A DNA stretch of 64,000 bases from Faecalicatena orotica (lineage in GTDB: Bacteria; Bacillota; Clostridia; Lachnospirales; Lachnospiraceae): positions 62,001-126,000 of the forward strand of contig NZ_QGDL01000002.1 of the NCBI RefSeq assembly GCF_003149245.1. The letters run 5' to 3'. The position numbers were made by a program, and so were the translations under genes. A model generated the notes under the pieces. That model was not told the DNA's origin, made no database searches, and saw only the letters and a list, made by a program, of their open reading frames with translations. Positions 15,512 through 24,946 of this stretch are shown one piece after another (position 1 is the first letter of the stretch; the number at the start of each line of letters is the position of its first letter).

Positions 15512-17425
15512 ATGAGAATAACAGACTTACTGGATAAGAGGAGTATTTCTCTGGACGGGGCGCCAAAGAGTAAGAAGGAAGCGCTCGACCAGATGGTAGA
15601 GCTGATGAATAAGAGCGGTAAGATCAATGGTATTGACGCATACCGCGAACAGGTTTATGCAAGGGAAGAAGAGAGCACCACCGGAATCGGAGAAGGAATT
15701 GCCATCCCCCACGGGAAATGTGATGCAGTTACGAAGCCGGGACTGGCTGCTATGGTTGTAAAAGAGGGCGTGGACTTCGATTCTCTGGATGGTGAGCCGG
15801 TCACGCTGATCTTCCTGATTGCGGCGCCGAATACGAAGGATAATGTACATCTGGATGTATTGAGCAAGCTTTCTGTTTTGATGATGGATGAGGAGTTTTC
15901 GAATTCACTGAGAAATGCCCGGACTGTGGATGAATTCTTAGAGATCATCGATAAGGCGGACGAGGAGAAGAGTGATATTGATGAACGTCTCGCAGATACC
16001 GGCTCCGCTGATGATGCACAGGTAAAGATTCTCGCTGTGACGTCCTGCCCGACCGGGATCGCCCATACTTATATGGCAGCAGAGGGGATCGAGAAGGCAG
16101 CGAAAGCGAAGAACTGCTTTGTAAAGATTGAGACCAGGGGCTCCGGTGGCGCGAAAAATGTGCTCACGGCCAAAGAAATAGCGGATGCAGACTGCATCAT
16201 AGTAGCTGCTGACGCGCAGGTTCCGATGGACCGGTTTGACGGGAAAAAAGTTATCGCGTGTCAGGTATCGGACGGGATCAGCAAAGCAGACCAGCTTGTG
16301 GAGCGTGCGATATCCGGGGATGTGCCTGTTTACCACGCAGCATCCGGCGCGGCGGTACAGGCCGACAACGCAAAGAGCGGGGGCAGTATAGGCCATACGA
16401 TCTATACGCAGTTGATGAACGGTGTTTCGCATATGCTGCCGTTCGTAGTAGGCGGCGGTATCCTGATTGCCATTGCATTCCTGATAGATGGTTTGAGTGT
16501 AGATATCAACGCACTTCCGGCGGACCAGAGGGCAAACTTTGGTTCCATCACACAGGCGGCGGCCTTGTTTAAAGGAATCGGGGACACGGCATTCGGGTTC
16601 ATGCTTCCGGTACTGGCAGGATTTATCGCAATGGCGATCGGCGACAGGCCGGCGCTGGCAGTCGGGTTTGTGGGTGGTATGCTTGCAGCCGGCGGAAAAT
16701 CCGGCTTCCTCGGTGCATTAGTAGCAGGTTTTGCGGCAGGCTATCTGATTGTCGGACTCCGCAAGCTCTGTGACAAGCTGCCGGATGCTCTGGAGAAGAT
16801 TGCACCTGTCCTTATTTACCCGGTTGTTGGGATTCTGGTCATGGGACTGGCGATGAACTTTGTTGTAGAGCCAATCATGGGTGGTATCAATACGGGGCTC
16901 AACGGAGCGCTGAATCATATGGGTGGTTCCAGTAAAGTAGTGCTCGGCCTGATTCTGGGCGGCATGATGGCGATCGATATGGGCGGCCCATTCAATAAAG
17001 CTGCGTATGTGTTCGGAACTGCTTCCATTGCAGCAGGGAATTATGATATAATGGCAGCAGTAATGGTCGGCGGTATGACACCGCCGTGTGCGATTGCCCT
17101 TGCAACACTGCTGTTTAAGAACAAGTTTACAAAGGAAGAACGCCAGACAGGGCCGACTAACTTTATCATGGGTCTGGCATTCATCACCGAGGGAGCGATC
17201 CCGTTTGCAGCATCCGATCCGCTCCATGTACTTCCTGCCTGTATCATAGGCTCTGGCGCAGCGGGCGCGTTATCCATGCTGTTCAACTGTACACTGATGG
17301 CACCGCACGGTGGAATCTTTGTATTCCCGGTTGTGGGAAATGCATTGATGTATCTGCTGGCACTTGTAGTCGGAACGGTGATTTCAGCAGTACTGCTGGG
17401 GGTATTTAAGACGAAAAAAGCTTAA
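15512..17425 (+). CDS. fruA: Fructose PTS transporter, fused EIIABC (~637 aa)
   Basis: Imports and phosphorylates fructose at C1. Domains in order: EIIA (~1-145, phospho-His in GIAIPHGKC), EIIB (~165-265, active Cys in VTSCPTGIAHTYMAA), and EIIC with about ten helices (~290-630, with AIDMGGPFNKAAYVF). The ATG at 15512 has AAGGA 7 nt upstream and is preferred over an in-frame GTG at 15491 that overlaps the fruK stop. Middle gene of fruK-fruA-fruR. Confidence 0.95.
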   Translation: MRITDLLDKRSISLDGAPKSKKEALDQMVELMNKSGKINGIDAYREQVYAREEESTTGIGEGIAIPHGKCDAVTKPGLAAMVVKEGVDFDSLDGEPVTLIFLIAAPNTKDNVHLDVLSKLSVLMMDEEFSNSLRNARTVDEFLEIIDKADEEKSDIDERLADTGSADDAQVKILAVTSCPTGIAHTYMAAEGIEKAAKAKNCFVKIETRGSGGAKNVLTAKEIADADCIIVAADAQVPMDRFDGKKVIACQVSDGISKADQLVERAISGDVPVYHAASGAAVQADNAKSGGSIGHTIYTQLMNGVSHMLPFVVGGGILIAIAFLIDGLSVDINALPADQRANFGSITQAAALFKGIGDTAFGFMLPVLAGFIAMAIGDRPALAVGFVGGMLAAGGKSGFLGALVAGFAAGYLIVGLRKLCDKLPDALEKIAPVLIYPVVGILVMGLAMNFVVEPIMGGINTGLNGALNHMGGSSKVVLGLILGGMMAIDMGGPFNKAAYVFGTASIAAGNYDIMAAVMVGGMTPPCAIALATLLFKNKFTKEERQTGPTNFIMGLAFITEGAIPFAASDPLHVLPACIIGSGAAGALSMLFNCTLMAPHGGIFVFPVVGNALMYLLALVVGTVISAVLLGVFKTKKA

Positions 17426-17462
17426 CAGTTACCGTAAGGATGAGGAAGGAGAGAAGAGGGTC

Positions 17463-18206
17463 ATGTTGACGGAACAAAGATATGAACTGATATTGAAATT
17501 GCTGGAGGAGAAAAAGAGTATCACAGTCACAGAGGTAAAAGACCTGATTCACACTTCCGAATCAACCGTCCGGAGGGACATAACAGCACTGCATCAGGCG
17601 GGCAGGCTTGTAAAAGTTTTCGGCGGCGCCATCGCGGCAGATCACACCTTAATGACCACCGAACCAACCGTGGCACAGAAGGTGGAGGTACAGAAAGATG
17701 AGAAGCAGAAGATTGCAAAGTATGCGGCTTCCCTGATCCAGCCGGAAGACTTTGTCTATCTGGATGCGGGGACCACGACAGGGTGTATGCTGGATTATCT
17801 GGCAAAGTCAGAGGCCTCCTTCGTGACCAATGCCGTCGTCCATGCACAGACACTGGCCGCTGCAGGACTGCGGGTATTCCTTGTAGGCGGGGAACTGAAG
17901 GCTTCTACAGAGGCCGTGGTCGGGAATCAGGCACTGCTTACACTGGAAAGCTATCATTTTACAAAAGGATTCTTCGGGACAAACGGGATCAGCAGAAATG
18001 CCGGATTTACGACGCCGGATGCCAACGAAGCACTGATAAAAAAGACAGCGATGCAGCAGTGCCGGGACAGGTACGTGCTGGGGGATTCCTCCAAATTCGG
18101 GAAAGTCAGCGCTGTTACTTTTGCAGATTTCCAGGCCGCGCAGATACTTACAGATAACAGAGTGGAAGGCTATGGGGGCTGCGAAAATATAAGGATAGTA
18201 TTATAA
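17463..18206 (+). CDS. fruR: DeoR-family transcriptional regulator, FruR type (247 aa)
   Basis: N-terminal DeoR winged helix (MLTEQRYELILKLLEEKKSI, then TSESTVRRDITALHQAGRL) and a sugar-phosphate sensor domain with the phosphate-binding segment VYLDAGTTTGCML and FFGTNGIS. Known relatives repress fru operons and are relieved by fructose 1-phosphate. Here it is the third gene of the operon, so it is probably autoregulated through the 10-bp direct repeats at 14524-14543. GGAGAG precedes the ATG. Confidence 0.9.
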   Translation: MLTEQRYELILKLLEEKKSITVTEVKDLIHTSESTVRRDITALHQAGRLVKVFGGAIAADHTLMTTEPTVAQKVEVQKDEKQKIAKYAASLIQPEDFVYLDAGTTTGCMLDYLAKSEASFVTNAVVHAQTLAAAGLRVFLVGGELKASTEAVVGNQALLTLESYHFTKGFFGTNGISRNAGFTTPDANEALIKKTAMQQCRDRYVLGDSSKFGKVSAVTFADFQAAQILTDNRVEGYGGCENIRIVL

Positions 18207-18216
18207 TTTAAAAAAT

Positions 18217-18279
18217 AAAAACCGTATCTTGCAGAGGATTATGAGCATACCATTAATCATCTCTAAAGATACGGTTTTT
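18217..18279. terminator. Bidirectional terminator between fruR and the small ORF
   Basis: Arms AAAACCGTATCTT (18218-18230) and AAGATACGGTTTT (18266-18278) are perfect complements with T-runs on either strand. They separate convergent fruR and the 18290-18559 gene. Confidence 0.8.
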
Positions 18280-18289
18280 AACATTTCAA

Positions 18290-18559
18290 TTATTTCTTAA
18301 ACATATCCTGAATCTCGATCACGTTTGATCTCCCGTTTGAATCGGAAAGCTGTACGCTTACAGACGCTTTGGGAGCTTTCCTGCTTGCTTCGGCTTCTTC
18401 AGAGGTGGCAAAGAGCCTCTCCTCGGGAAGTTTCATCGCACCACAGGAACCAATCAGCTGTACGATATAGGTCGTACCCTGCTTGCTGACGACTTTCACC
18501 TGCGTAGGGTGTGGATTATCCTCCATAATATAACATGTATCACCACGTTTAAATGGCAT
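18290..18559 (-). CDS. Small hypothetical protein (89 aa)
   Basis: Not recognised. MPFKRGDTCYIMEDN and KVVSKQGTTYIVQLIGSCGAM look like a small SH3-like beta barrel, followed by an Ala/Ser/Glu-rich linker and a polar tail ending in QDMFKK. AGGTG sits just before the ATG, and the shared terminator lies after the stop, which supports a real gene. No membrane segment or signal peptide. Single-gene unit. Confidence 0.6.
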   Translation of the reverse strand: MPFKRGDTCYIMEDNPHPTQVKVVSKQGTTYIVQLIGSCGAMKLPEERLFATSEEAEASRKAPKASVSVQLSDSNGRSNVIEIQDMFKK

Positions 18560-18632
18560 AGTATCACCTGCTTTCTATGTTATATACATACCGGCCCGGT
18601 CAGGGGACGGATAAATCATACACTTTTCTTTA

Positions 18633-18779
18633 TTATACAATACTATTTGACATAACGTCAATGCGGGCGGCAGCTGTAGTGAACATTTCGTTATCCAGAC
18701 TGTCCTCATTTAATAGGAAATCATAATCCAAAAGCTGTACCCCGTCCAGATTGATTTTACAGCTTCTGAATAAAAATTT
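18633..18779 (-). pseudogene. Coding-like remnant without a start codon
   Basis: A 49-codon open frame on the minus strand ends in TAA and reads like protein (NLDGVQLLDYDFLLNEDS, then TTAAARIDVMSNS), but has an in-frame stop upstream and no ATG, GTG or TTG at its head. It may be the 3' end of a deleted gene. The parent is not recognised. The rest of 18560-18870 shows nothing else convincing. Confidence 0.35.
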
Positions 18780-18871
18780 TTACGAGTAATCTATCTTTGT
18801 GAATTATGTCTAAAAAACGCAGTTCATTCTTGTCTGCATTTTACAAAATTAATTGTTATTGCCGGAAATGC

Positions 18872-18913
18872 TTGATTTTTACAGAGGGATTATATATAAT
18901 GACAACGTAGGAC
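18872..18913 (+). promoter_or_regulatory. Promoter and imperfect operator of the lacI-type regulator
   Basis: TTGATT (18872-18877), 17 bp, TATAAT (18895-18900), immediately followed by TGACAACGTAGGAC (18900-18913), an imperfect version of the perfect palindrome upstream of the next operon. Suggests autoregulation. Confidence 0.65.
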
Positions 18914-18932
18914 AAAGGAAGTGAAAAAGACT

Positions 18933-19937
18933 ATGAAAAAGGCAACAATTATTGATGTAGCTGAGGCAAGCGGGGTTTCGATCAAAACAGTTTCCAGAGT
19001 GATGAATAATAACCCTCATGTCAGTGAAGAGACAAAAGAAAAAGTTTATGCTGCCATGAAAAAGACAGGATATCAGGTTAATATGCTGGCTAAAGGACTT
19101 AAGGGGAACAGGACCAACATCATCGTAGTTTTTGCAGACCGACATCATGAAGAACATCTCAGCATATGGCATAACATTATATTAAAATATTTGTTCCAGT
19201 ATGCAAAGCAGAAGAATATGAAGGTTGTCCTCTCACCGTCTAACAGTGAACGATTTGAGGAGGATGAGACAGACGGATTTTATCTCATCTCCAGTGGACT
19301 GGCTGACGGTGCAATACTTTTGGAGAACATCCTAAATGACCCCAGGGTTGAATACTTTGAGAAGCATAATATACCATATGTACTTTTCGGAGAATCAGAG
19401 AATCAGGATGTTCCATCAGTCAGCCTGGATAATTTCGATGTAGGCTATAACGGCGGGAAGTACCTGATTGAGCAGGGATACCGCAAGATCGCACTGTTTA
19501 TAGGTGAAAAGAAGTTTTTGTCCACACAGCTGCGTATCGAAGGGTTTGAAAGAATCATGCAAAGCATGGATGCCGAATATCACATATTTGACGGACTTGA
19601 CACGGTGGAGAAGGCTTACCATAAGTCGAAAGAAGTGTTGGAAACTTATGATATAGAGGCGTTCTTTGTATCTGGTGACGAACGTGCATTGGGCGTTTAT
19701 CGCGGAATCTACGAAAAAGGACTGGAGATTCCGGGAGATGTGGCGGTTCTTGGGATTGATAACATTCCTCTGGGAGAGTTCTATTATCCGCCTATTTCTA
19801 CAGTGGCACAGGATTTTGACATCCTTGCAAAGTGCTGTATGGATTATGTTGTAGAAGAGATTGAGAATGGGAAAGATTCTAATAAAAAGAAGAGGTTCAA
19901 GTTCCCGACGAAAATTATAGAAAGAAAATCTACCTGA
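18933..19937 (+). CDS. LacI-family regulator of the ycj-type cluster (334 aa)
   Basis: LacI helix-turn-helix at the N-terminus (ATIIDVAEASGVSIKTVSRV, then NNNPHVSEETKEKV) followed by a periplasmic-binding-protein-like sensor domain. ATG at 18933 chosen over GTG 18921, which would sit directly on the AAGGAA site. A terminator overlaps its stop, and the operator TGACAACGTTGTCA follows before the target operon. By position it corresponds to E. coli YcjW, though the order differs. Probably releases DNA on binding a glucoside-related metabolite. Confidence 0.88.
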   Translation: MKKATIIDVAEASGVSIKTVSRVMNNNPHVSEETKEKVYAAMKKTGYQVNMLAKGLKGNRTNIIVVFADRHHEEHLSIWHNIILKYLFQYAKQKNMKVVLSPSNSERFEEDETDGFYLISSGLADGAILLENILNDPRVEYFEKHNIPYVLFGESENQDVPSVSLDNFDVGYNGGKYLIEQGYRKIALFIGEKKFLSTQLRIEGFERIMQSMDAEYHIFDGLDTVEKAYHKSKEVLETYDIEAFFVSGDERALGVYRGIYEKGLEIPGDVAVLGIDNIPLGEFYYPPISTVAQDFDILAKCCMDYVVEEIENGKDSNKKKRFKFPTKIIERKST

Positions 19938-19952
19938 TAAGTAGATTTTTTT
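19925..19952 (+). terminator. Terminator after the lacI-type gene
   Basis: AAAATCTAC (19925-19933) pairs with GTAGATTTT, followed by further T residues to 19952; 7-nt loop. Insulates the regulator from the downstream operon. Confidence 0.85.
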
Positions 19953-19960
19953 ACCAAACT

Positions 19961-19975
19961 TTGACAACGTTGTCA
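19961..19975 (+). promoter_or_regulatory. LacI-type operator overlapping a -35 box
   Basis: Perfect 14-bp palindrome TGACAACGTTGTCA (19962-19975) with the CG centre typical of LacI-family operators. TTGACA at 19961-19966 could be the -35 of the operon promoter, so binding would block polymerase. No clear -10 seen at 17 bp. Confidence 0.75.
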
Positions 19976-20042
19976 TATAAATGCTTATGGAAGCCTTTAG
20001 AATGGGAAAACGTTGGAAAAATACAGAGAACAGGAGAAATCA

Positions 20043-21743
20043 ATGGAAGGAATTGAGAGACGGCTGAAGTTTATATTTGGTACAGAGGAAAAGGCTGCCA
20101 GTGCAAAGCAGAAAATTGAAAAACAATTGGAAAAATATGAAAAGACCGGGTTAAAGGCACGAAAGTTATCACAGGCGGATACGATGCTGATTACATATGG
20201 CGATTCTATCGTGAATGGGGATGCCCCGGCATTGGAAGTCCTGAGTGAATTTCTGGATGCCTATGTAAAAGATGCAGTAGGCAATGTACATCTTCTGCCT
20301 ATGTATCCTTACACATCAGATGATGGTTTTTCAGTGGTGGATTATAAAGAGATTAATCCGTCATTGGGAAACTGGGGGCATATTGAAATGCTGGCGAAGC
20401 GATATGGGTTAATGTTTGATGCAGTAATCAACCATATTTCTAAAAGCAGTGATTGGTTCCAAAAATATCTGGAGTGTGAACAGCCATACACAGACTACTT
20501 TATTACCTGCGATCCAGATGCCGACTACAGTAAGGTGACAAGGCCAAGGGCACTGCCGCTTCTGACAGCGTTTCAGACGGCAGAAGGAACAAAGTTTGTA
20601 TGGACAACGTTCAGTGAGGACCAGATTGACCTGAATTTTAACAGTCCTGACGTTCTGGCGGAGGTTCTGGATCTTCTAGTAATGTACGGAAGGATGGGGG
20701 CAAAGTTCATCCGGCTGGATGCGATTGGTTTTATGTGGAAAGAGGCGGGGACAACATGTATGCATCTTCCGCAGACACATGAATTAATCAAGCTTATGAA
20801 GGATGTCCTGTGCGTATATTCCCCGGGAACCAAGCTGATTACAGAAACAAATGTACCCCACAAAGATAATATCAGCTATTTTGGGGACGGAAAAGATGAG
20901 GCTGATCTGGTGTATCAATTTCCGCTGCCTCCACTTGTTATGTACTCTCTCCTGACAGGGGATGCTTCCATACTAAGTCAATGGATGGCAGGGCTTGAGC
21001 TGCCGGGGGAGGATGTTACATTTTTTAACTTCCTGAGTTCTCATGATGGAATCGGAGTCAGACCCACGGAGGGGATTTTGGACGATGCACAAAGAGAATT
21101 TCTAGTGAAAGCAACGCTGGAACACGGCGGAAGGGTTTCCTATAAAGATAACGGGGATGGGACAAAAAGTCCATATGAATTAAATATCAACTATCAGGAT
21201 GCACTGGCAGGTCCGGAAGATTCCGATGAAACAAGGATAGGGCGATTTCTGGCAGCAGAGACGATTTTATTGTCTATGCAGGGTGTCCCGGGTATTTATA
21301 TACACAGTCTTTTAGGCTCCAGAAATGATTACTATGGAATGACAGTTTCCGGCATACCAAGGCGTATCAACCGGGAACAGCTGGATTACGGTTTTCTGAA
21401 AGAGCAGCTGGATGGAGATACAAACAGAAGCAGAATATTCAAAGAAATGATCAGGAGGCTGAATATCCGGAAGAAGGAGAAGGCGTTTGCACCTCAGGCT
21501 GTGCAGGAAGTGCTAAATGTTGACGGCAGGGTGCTTGCTGTCAGGAGGATTGCGAAAGAGTCGGGTGAATGTATTGAGGCATTCATCAATGTATCCGGTG
21601 AAACGGTGCCCATCGGGCGGGACGGGCTTTCAGGCACCAACCTTCTGAATGGAGAGGAAATAAAAGATAAGATAGTACTAGGGCCATACGAAGCGGCCTG
21701 GATAAAAAACAGTAGATTGTTGCAAAGGGGAAGGACTCTTTGA
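20043..21743 (+). CDS. ycjM: GH13_18 glycoside phosphorylase, YcjM-like (566 aa)
   Basis: Sucrose-phosphorylase-type (GH13 subfamily 18) enzyme that cleaves an alpha-glucoside with phosphate to alpha-glucose 1-phosphate. Motifs: HLLPMYPYTSDDGFSVVDY, FDAVINHIS, FIRLDAIGF (nucleophile Asp), LITETNVPH (acid/base Glu), FLSSHDGIG. E. coli YcjM is reported to be a glucosylglycerate phosphorylase, and the gene order here matches ycj, so glucosylglycerate or a related alpha-glucoside is likelier than sucrose. ATG 20043 has AGGAG 6 nt upstream; a TTG 30 bp earlier is less likely. Confidence 0.85.
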   Translation: MEGIERRLKFIFGTEEKAASAKQKIEKQLEKYEKTGLKARKLSQADTMLITYGDSIVNGDAPALEVLSEFLDAYVKDAVGNVHLLPMYPYTSDDGFSVVDYKEINPSLGNWGHIEMLAKRYGLMFDAVINHISKSSDWFQKYLECEQPYTDYFITCDPDADYSKVTRPRALPLLTAFQTAEGTKFVWTTFSEDQIDLNFNSPDVLAEVLDLLVMYGRMGAKFIRLDAIGFMWKEAGTTCMHLPQTHELIKLMKDVLCVYSPGTKLITETNVPHKDNISYFGDGKDEADLVYQFPLPPLVMYSLLTGDASILSQWMAGLELPGEDVTFFNFLSSHDGIGVRPTEGILDDAQREFLVKATLEHGGRVSYKDNGDGTKSPYELNINYQDALAGPEDSDETRIGRFLAAETILLSMQGVPGIYIHSLLGSRNDYYGMTVSGIPRRINREQLDYGFLKEQLDGDTNRSRIFKEMIRRLNIRKKEKAFAPQAVQEVLNVDGRVLAVRRIAKESGECIEAFINVSGETVPIGRDGLSGTNLLNGEEIKDKIVLGPYEAAWIKNSRLLQRGRTL

Positions 21744-21785
21744 CACAAATAAAAAACAATTTATTAAGAAAAGGAGAAGAAGATT

Positions 21786-23102
21786 ATGAAAAAGAAAGTA
21801 TTAAGCGTGCTGTTAATTACAGCAATGGCAGCTACTCTTGCAGCAGGATGCGCAGGGAAAGAAAAAGATACTGAGGGCGGCTCTGATAAGGGAGGCACTG
21901 TCAAGATACAGTTCATGCATCAGCAGGTAGAGCAGGAGAGACAGGATGTGGTACAGGAACTGATAGACGGATTCGAGGCAGAGAATGAGGGTATTACAGT
22001 AGAATCTATTCCTGTGAACGAGGATGATTATGACTCTAAAATCGTAGCTCTTGGAGGAAGCGGGGAGCTTCCGGCGATTATTGAATACAGCCAGGACCAG
22101 GCGAAGACAAGTGTTGCGAACCAGTTCACCAGCTTAGATGCTGTTCAGGCAGTTGTGGATGAAGTTGGAGAAGATGCATTCTATGAAGGCGCGCTTGAAG
22201 TAACGAAGACAGAAGACGGAAGCGGGTATGTAGGTGTTCCGCTGTGCAGCTGGGTACAGGGAATCTGGGTGAACACTGCAATGCTGCAGGAAAAAGGATT
22301 TGATGTTCCTGAGAACTGGGATGATGTTCTTGAAATTGCAAAGGCATTCAATGACCCGGCTAATAAAAAATATGGTATTGCAATGCCGACATCTGAATCT
22401 GCGTTTACAGAGCAGGTATTCTCCCAGTTTGCGCTTTCAAACGGGGCCAATGTATTTGACAGTGACAAAAATGTTACCGTGAATACACCGGAGATGAAAG
22501 AGGCAGTGGAATATTATAAAGAGCTTGCGTCTTACTCTATGCCGGGATCTACAGAGGTTGCTGACGTAAAAGATGCTTTCGTAGGAAAGAATGCGCCGAT
22601 GGCGATGTATTCCACTTACATTTTAGGTGCAGTGAATGAAGCCGGGTTTGCAGGTGATTTAGCACTTGTTCTGCCGAACCAGAAGGAACAGGTTGCATAT
22701 GGAACAATTACCGTGCTTGGCATTGCAGAAGGCATGGATGAGGCACAGACAGATGCAGCTAAAAAATTTGTAAGCTACCTGTTGGAAAAAGATAATAACA
22801 TTACGTGGCTGAATATGGCTCCTGGCGGAATACAGCCGGTATTGAAGGCGGTCAGCGAAGACCCGGCTTTCACGGACATGGATGAGCGTAAGGTATACGA
22901 GAACCTGAATGATGATATTGCAGTAGCAGTTGAGAACCTGCAGCTTTTTGGAACAGTCGGCGGCAAGAACTTTACAGAAATGGGTGATGTCACCAACACT
23001 GGCGCTATCAGTAAGCTGATTAATAACGTTGTTGTACAGAATGCAGATGTGGACAAAGAACTTGAGACAGCACAGTCAGCAGTGGAAGGCCTGATAAAGT
23101 AG
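21786..23102 (+). CDS. ycjN: ABC sugar-binding lipoprotein, YcjN-like (438 aa)
   Basis: Extracytoplasmic family-1 solute-binding protein. Lipoprotein signal with lipobox LAAGC (Cys ~22), an acidic Gly-rich linker, and a conserved body including SWVQGIWVNTAMLQEKG. AAGGAG precedes the ATG. It delivers an oligosaccharide to the two permeases encoded next. A GC-rich hairpin follows the stop. Confidence 0.88.
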   Translation: MKKKVLSVLLITAMAATLAAGCAGKEKDTEGGSDKGGTVKIQFMHQQVEQERQDVVQELIDGFEAENEGITVESIPVNEDDYDSKIVALGGSGELPAIIEYSQDQAKTSVANQFTSLDAVQAVVDEVGEDAFYEGALEVTKTEDGSGYVGVPLCSWVQGIWVNTAMLQEKGFDVPENWDDVLEIAKAFNDPANKKYGIAMPTSESAFTEQVFSQFALSNGANVFDSDKNVTVNTPEMKEAVEYYKELASYSMPGSTEVADVKDAFVGKNAPMAMYSTYILGAVNEAGFAGDLALVLPNQKEQVAYGTITVLGIAEGMDEAQTDAAKKFVSYLLEKDNNITWLNMAPGGIQPVLKAVSEDPAFTDMDERKVYENLNDDIAVAVENLQLFGTVGGKNFTEMGDVTNTGAISKLINNVVVQNADVDKELETAQSAVEGLIK

Positions 23103-23145
23103 GAAGGCAGCTGCTTATTGGATCTGAGAGCACATTAACCTATAA

Positions 23146-23171
23146 GGACCGGCCAGCGAGGCGGCCGGTCC
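23146..23171 (+). other. Stem-loop after the binding-protein gene
   Basis: Perfect 9-bp GGACCGGCC/GGCCGGTCC with an 8-nt loop and no T-run. Probably protects the 3' end of the abundant binding-protein mRNA or partly attenuates transcription into the permeases. Confidence 0.65.
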
Positions 23172-23198
23172 CGATTAAAAGAGAGAAAGGGGAAAGGA

Positions 23199-24089
23199 AT
23201 GAAGCCGAAGAACAGAAAACTGGGCGGAAGTGATACGCGGTTTGCATATGCACTTTTAGCTCCCAGCCTGATTTTATTAGCGCTTTTAATTGGCTATCCG
23301 ATGATTTATAACATCTTAATCAGTTTTCAGGATGTGCCGGTAAATCCCAAAATGGCCTCTGAGTTTGTAGGCCTTAGTAATTACATAGCGGTATTCCAGG
23401 ACAAAGGGTTCTATCACTCCGTGTTCATCACCCTGGTATTTACTGTTCTGGTTACGGTAATCAGTACTGCGTTTGGTCTGGCGATTGCAGTTTTTATGAA
23501 CAGGGATTTTGTCGGGAAAAAAATGGTGAATTCGATTATTATCCTGTCTTATGTTGTACCGGCAGTGTGTCTTATCTTTGCATGGCGGTATATGTTCAAT
23601 AATATTTATGGAATCATCAACTATATTATTGTGGATGTCCTGCATCTTGCAAAAGAGGTTCCGCTTTGGTTTGACCAGCCGGCCAGTGCGTTTATATTAG
23701 TTACAATCTTTGCTATATGGAAGTTTTTCCCGTATGCCTACATGTCATTTGTTGCAATTCTCCAGTCTATCGACAAGAGTCTGTACGAGGCGGCGGATAT
23801 GGATGGGGCAAATAGCTGGCAGAAATTTATGACCGTTACTTATCCGGCTATAAAGCCAACCCTTGTTACGGTTGTGAGCCTGCGTACCATATGGGTATTC
23901 TACATTTACACAGAGGTTTACCTGCTGACGAAACAGGTCGATGTACTTGGCGTTTACCTGTATGACATGGCATTTGCGACACATGACTTTGGAAAGGCGG
24001 CAGCAATTTCCATCATACTGTTTGTTGTGATATTCAGTCTGGTTATGCTGATTAGAAAGAAGGTGCTGAGAGTTGAAGAAGATGAATAA
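23199..24089 (+). CDS. ycjO: ABC sugar permease, YcjO-like (MalF type, 296 aa)
   Basis: Six-helix inner-membrane permease. N-terminal ALLAPSLILLALLIGYPMIY, and the EAA loop that contacts the ATPase as LYEAADMDGANSWQKFMTV (~195). It overlaps the next permease by 17 bp. No ATPase gene is found in the cluster, so a shared MsmX/UgpC-type ATPase encoded elsewhere is expected. Confidence 0.88.
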   Translation: MKPKNRKLGGSDTRFAYALLAPSLILLALLIGYPMIYNILISFQDVPVNPKMASEFVGLSNYIAVFQDKGFYHSVFITLVFTVLVTVISTAFGLAIAVFMNRDFVGKKMVNSIIILSYVVPAVCLIFAWRYMFNNIYGIINYIIVDVLHLAKEVPLWFDQPASAFILVTIFAIWKFFPYAYMSFVAILQSIDKSLYEAADMDGANSWQKFMTVTYPAIKPTLVTVVSLRTIWVFYIYTEVYLLTKQVDVLGVYLYDMAFATHDFGKAAAISIILFVVIFSLVMLIRKKVLRVEEDE

Positions 24090-24918
24090 AAAAACAGGGA
24101 AATTAGTATTTTTTTATGTAAGGGTTGTCCTGCTGGTATTGGTTCTGCTCTTCCCCTTTATTATCATGCTCAGCGTATCTTTGAAGGCGACATCGGAGGC
24201 AATCGCATTTCCCCCGACGATTATACCGAAGGCATGGACATTCCAGCATTTTATAGACATATTTAACCCGAAAATCTTTCCATTTATTAAATATTTTGGC
24301 AACAGCCTTTATATTGCCCTGACTGTTTCCGTTGTTGCAGTATTCCTTGGTATTCTGGGCGGATATGCACTTTCCAAACTGAAGTTCAAAGGGAAAAAGG
24401 GTATCAGCGAGATGTTTTTCCTCGTCTATATGTTCTCCGGAATCCTTCTGATTGTACCGTTATTCCGCATGCTGTCAGCAGTAGGGCTGAAAAACAGCAG
24501 GGAGGCAGTCATCATCTGTATGATTATACAGACACTGCCCACGGCGATTTATATGACAAGAAGTTATTTCGATACGATTCCCAAGGAACTGGAAGAAGCA
24601 GGAAGGGTAGACGGATTAAGTAAGATGGGGATTATTTTCAGGATTGTTGTTCCATTGTCCATATCGGGATTGATTTCCGTATTTGTATATGCATTTATGA
24701 TTGCATGGAATGATGTACTGTTTGCTTCTATTTTCATTGATTCTCCGGATATGATGACGATTCCGATTGGCCTGAACTCGTTGTTTAATACACCGGACTA
24801 TGTATGGGGCAGAATGATGGCGGCTTCACTGATTACATCATTACCTGTAATCATTATGTATGGATTTAGCCAGCGGCTCATTAAGAGCGGCAGCACAGAC
24901 GGCGGCGTAAAAGGATAG
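24073..24918 (+). CDS. ycjP: ABC sugar permease, YcjP-like (MalG type, 281 aa)
   Basis: Second six-helix permease, with EAA loop LEEAGRVDGLSKMGIIF (~178) and PTAIYMTRSYF. Start either TTG 24073 (good AAGGTG spacing) or ATG 24082. Pairs with YcjO-like to form the channel. Confidence 0.87.
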   Translation: MKKMNKKTGKLVFFYVRVVLLVLVLLFPFIIMLSVSLKATSEAIAFPPTIIPKAWTFQHFIDIFNPKIFPFIKYFGNSLYIALTVSVVAVFLGILGGYALSKLKFKGKKGISEMFFLVYMFSGILLIVPLFRMLSAVGLKNSREAVIICMIIQTLPTAIYMTRSYFDTIPKELEEAGRVDGLSKMGIIFRIVVPLSISGLISVFVYAFMIAWNDVLFASIFIDSPDMMTIPIGLNSLFNTPDYVWGRMMAASLITSLPVIIMYGFSQRLIKSGSTDGGVKG

Positions 24919-24946
24919 ACGACAGGAAAGGAAGGATTGGATAAAG

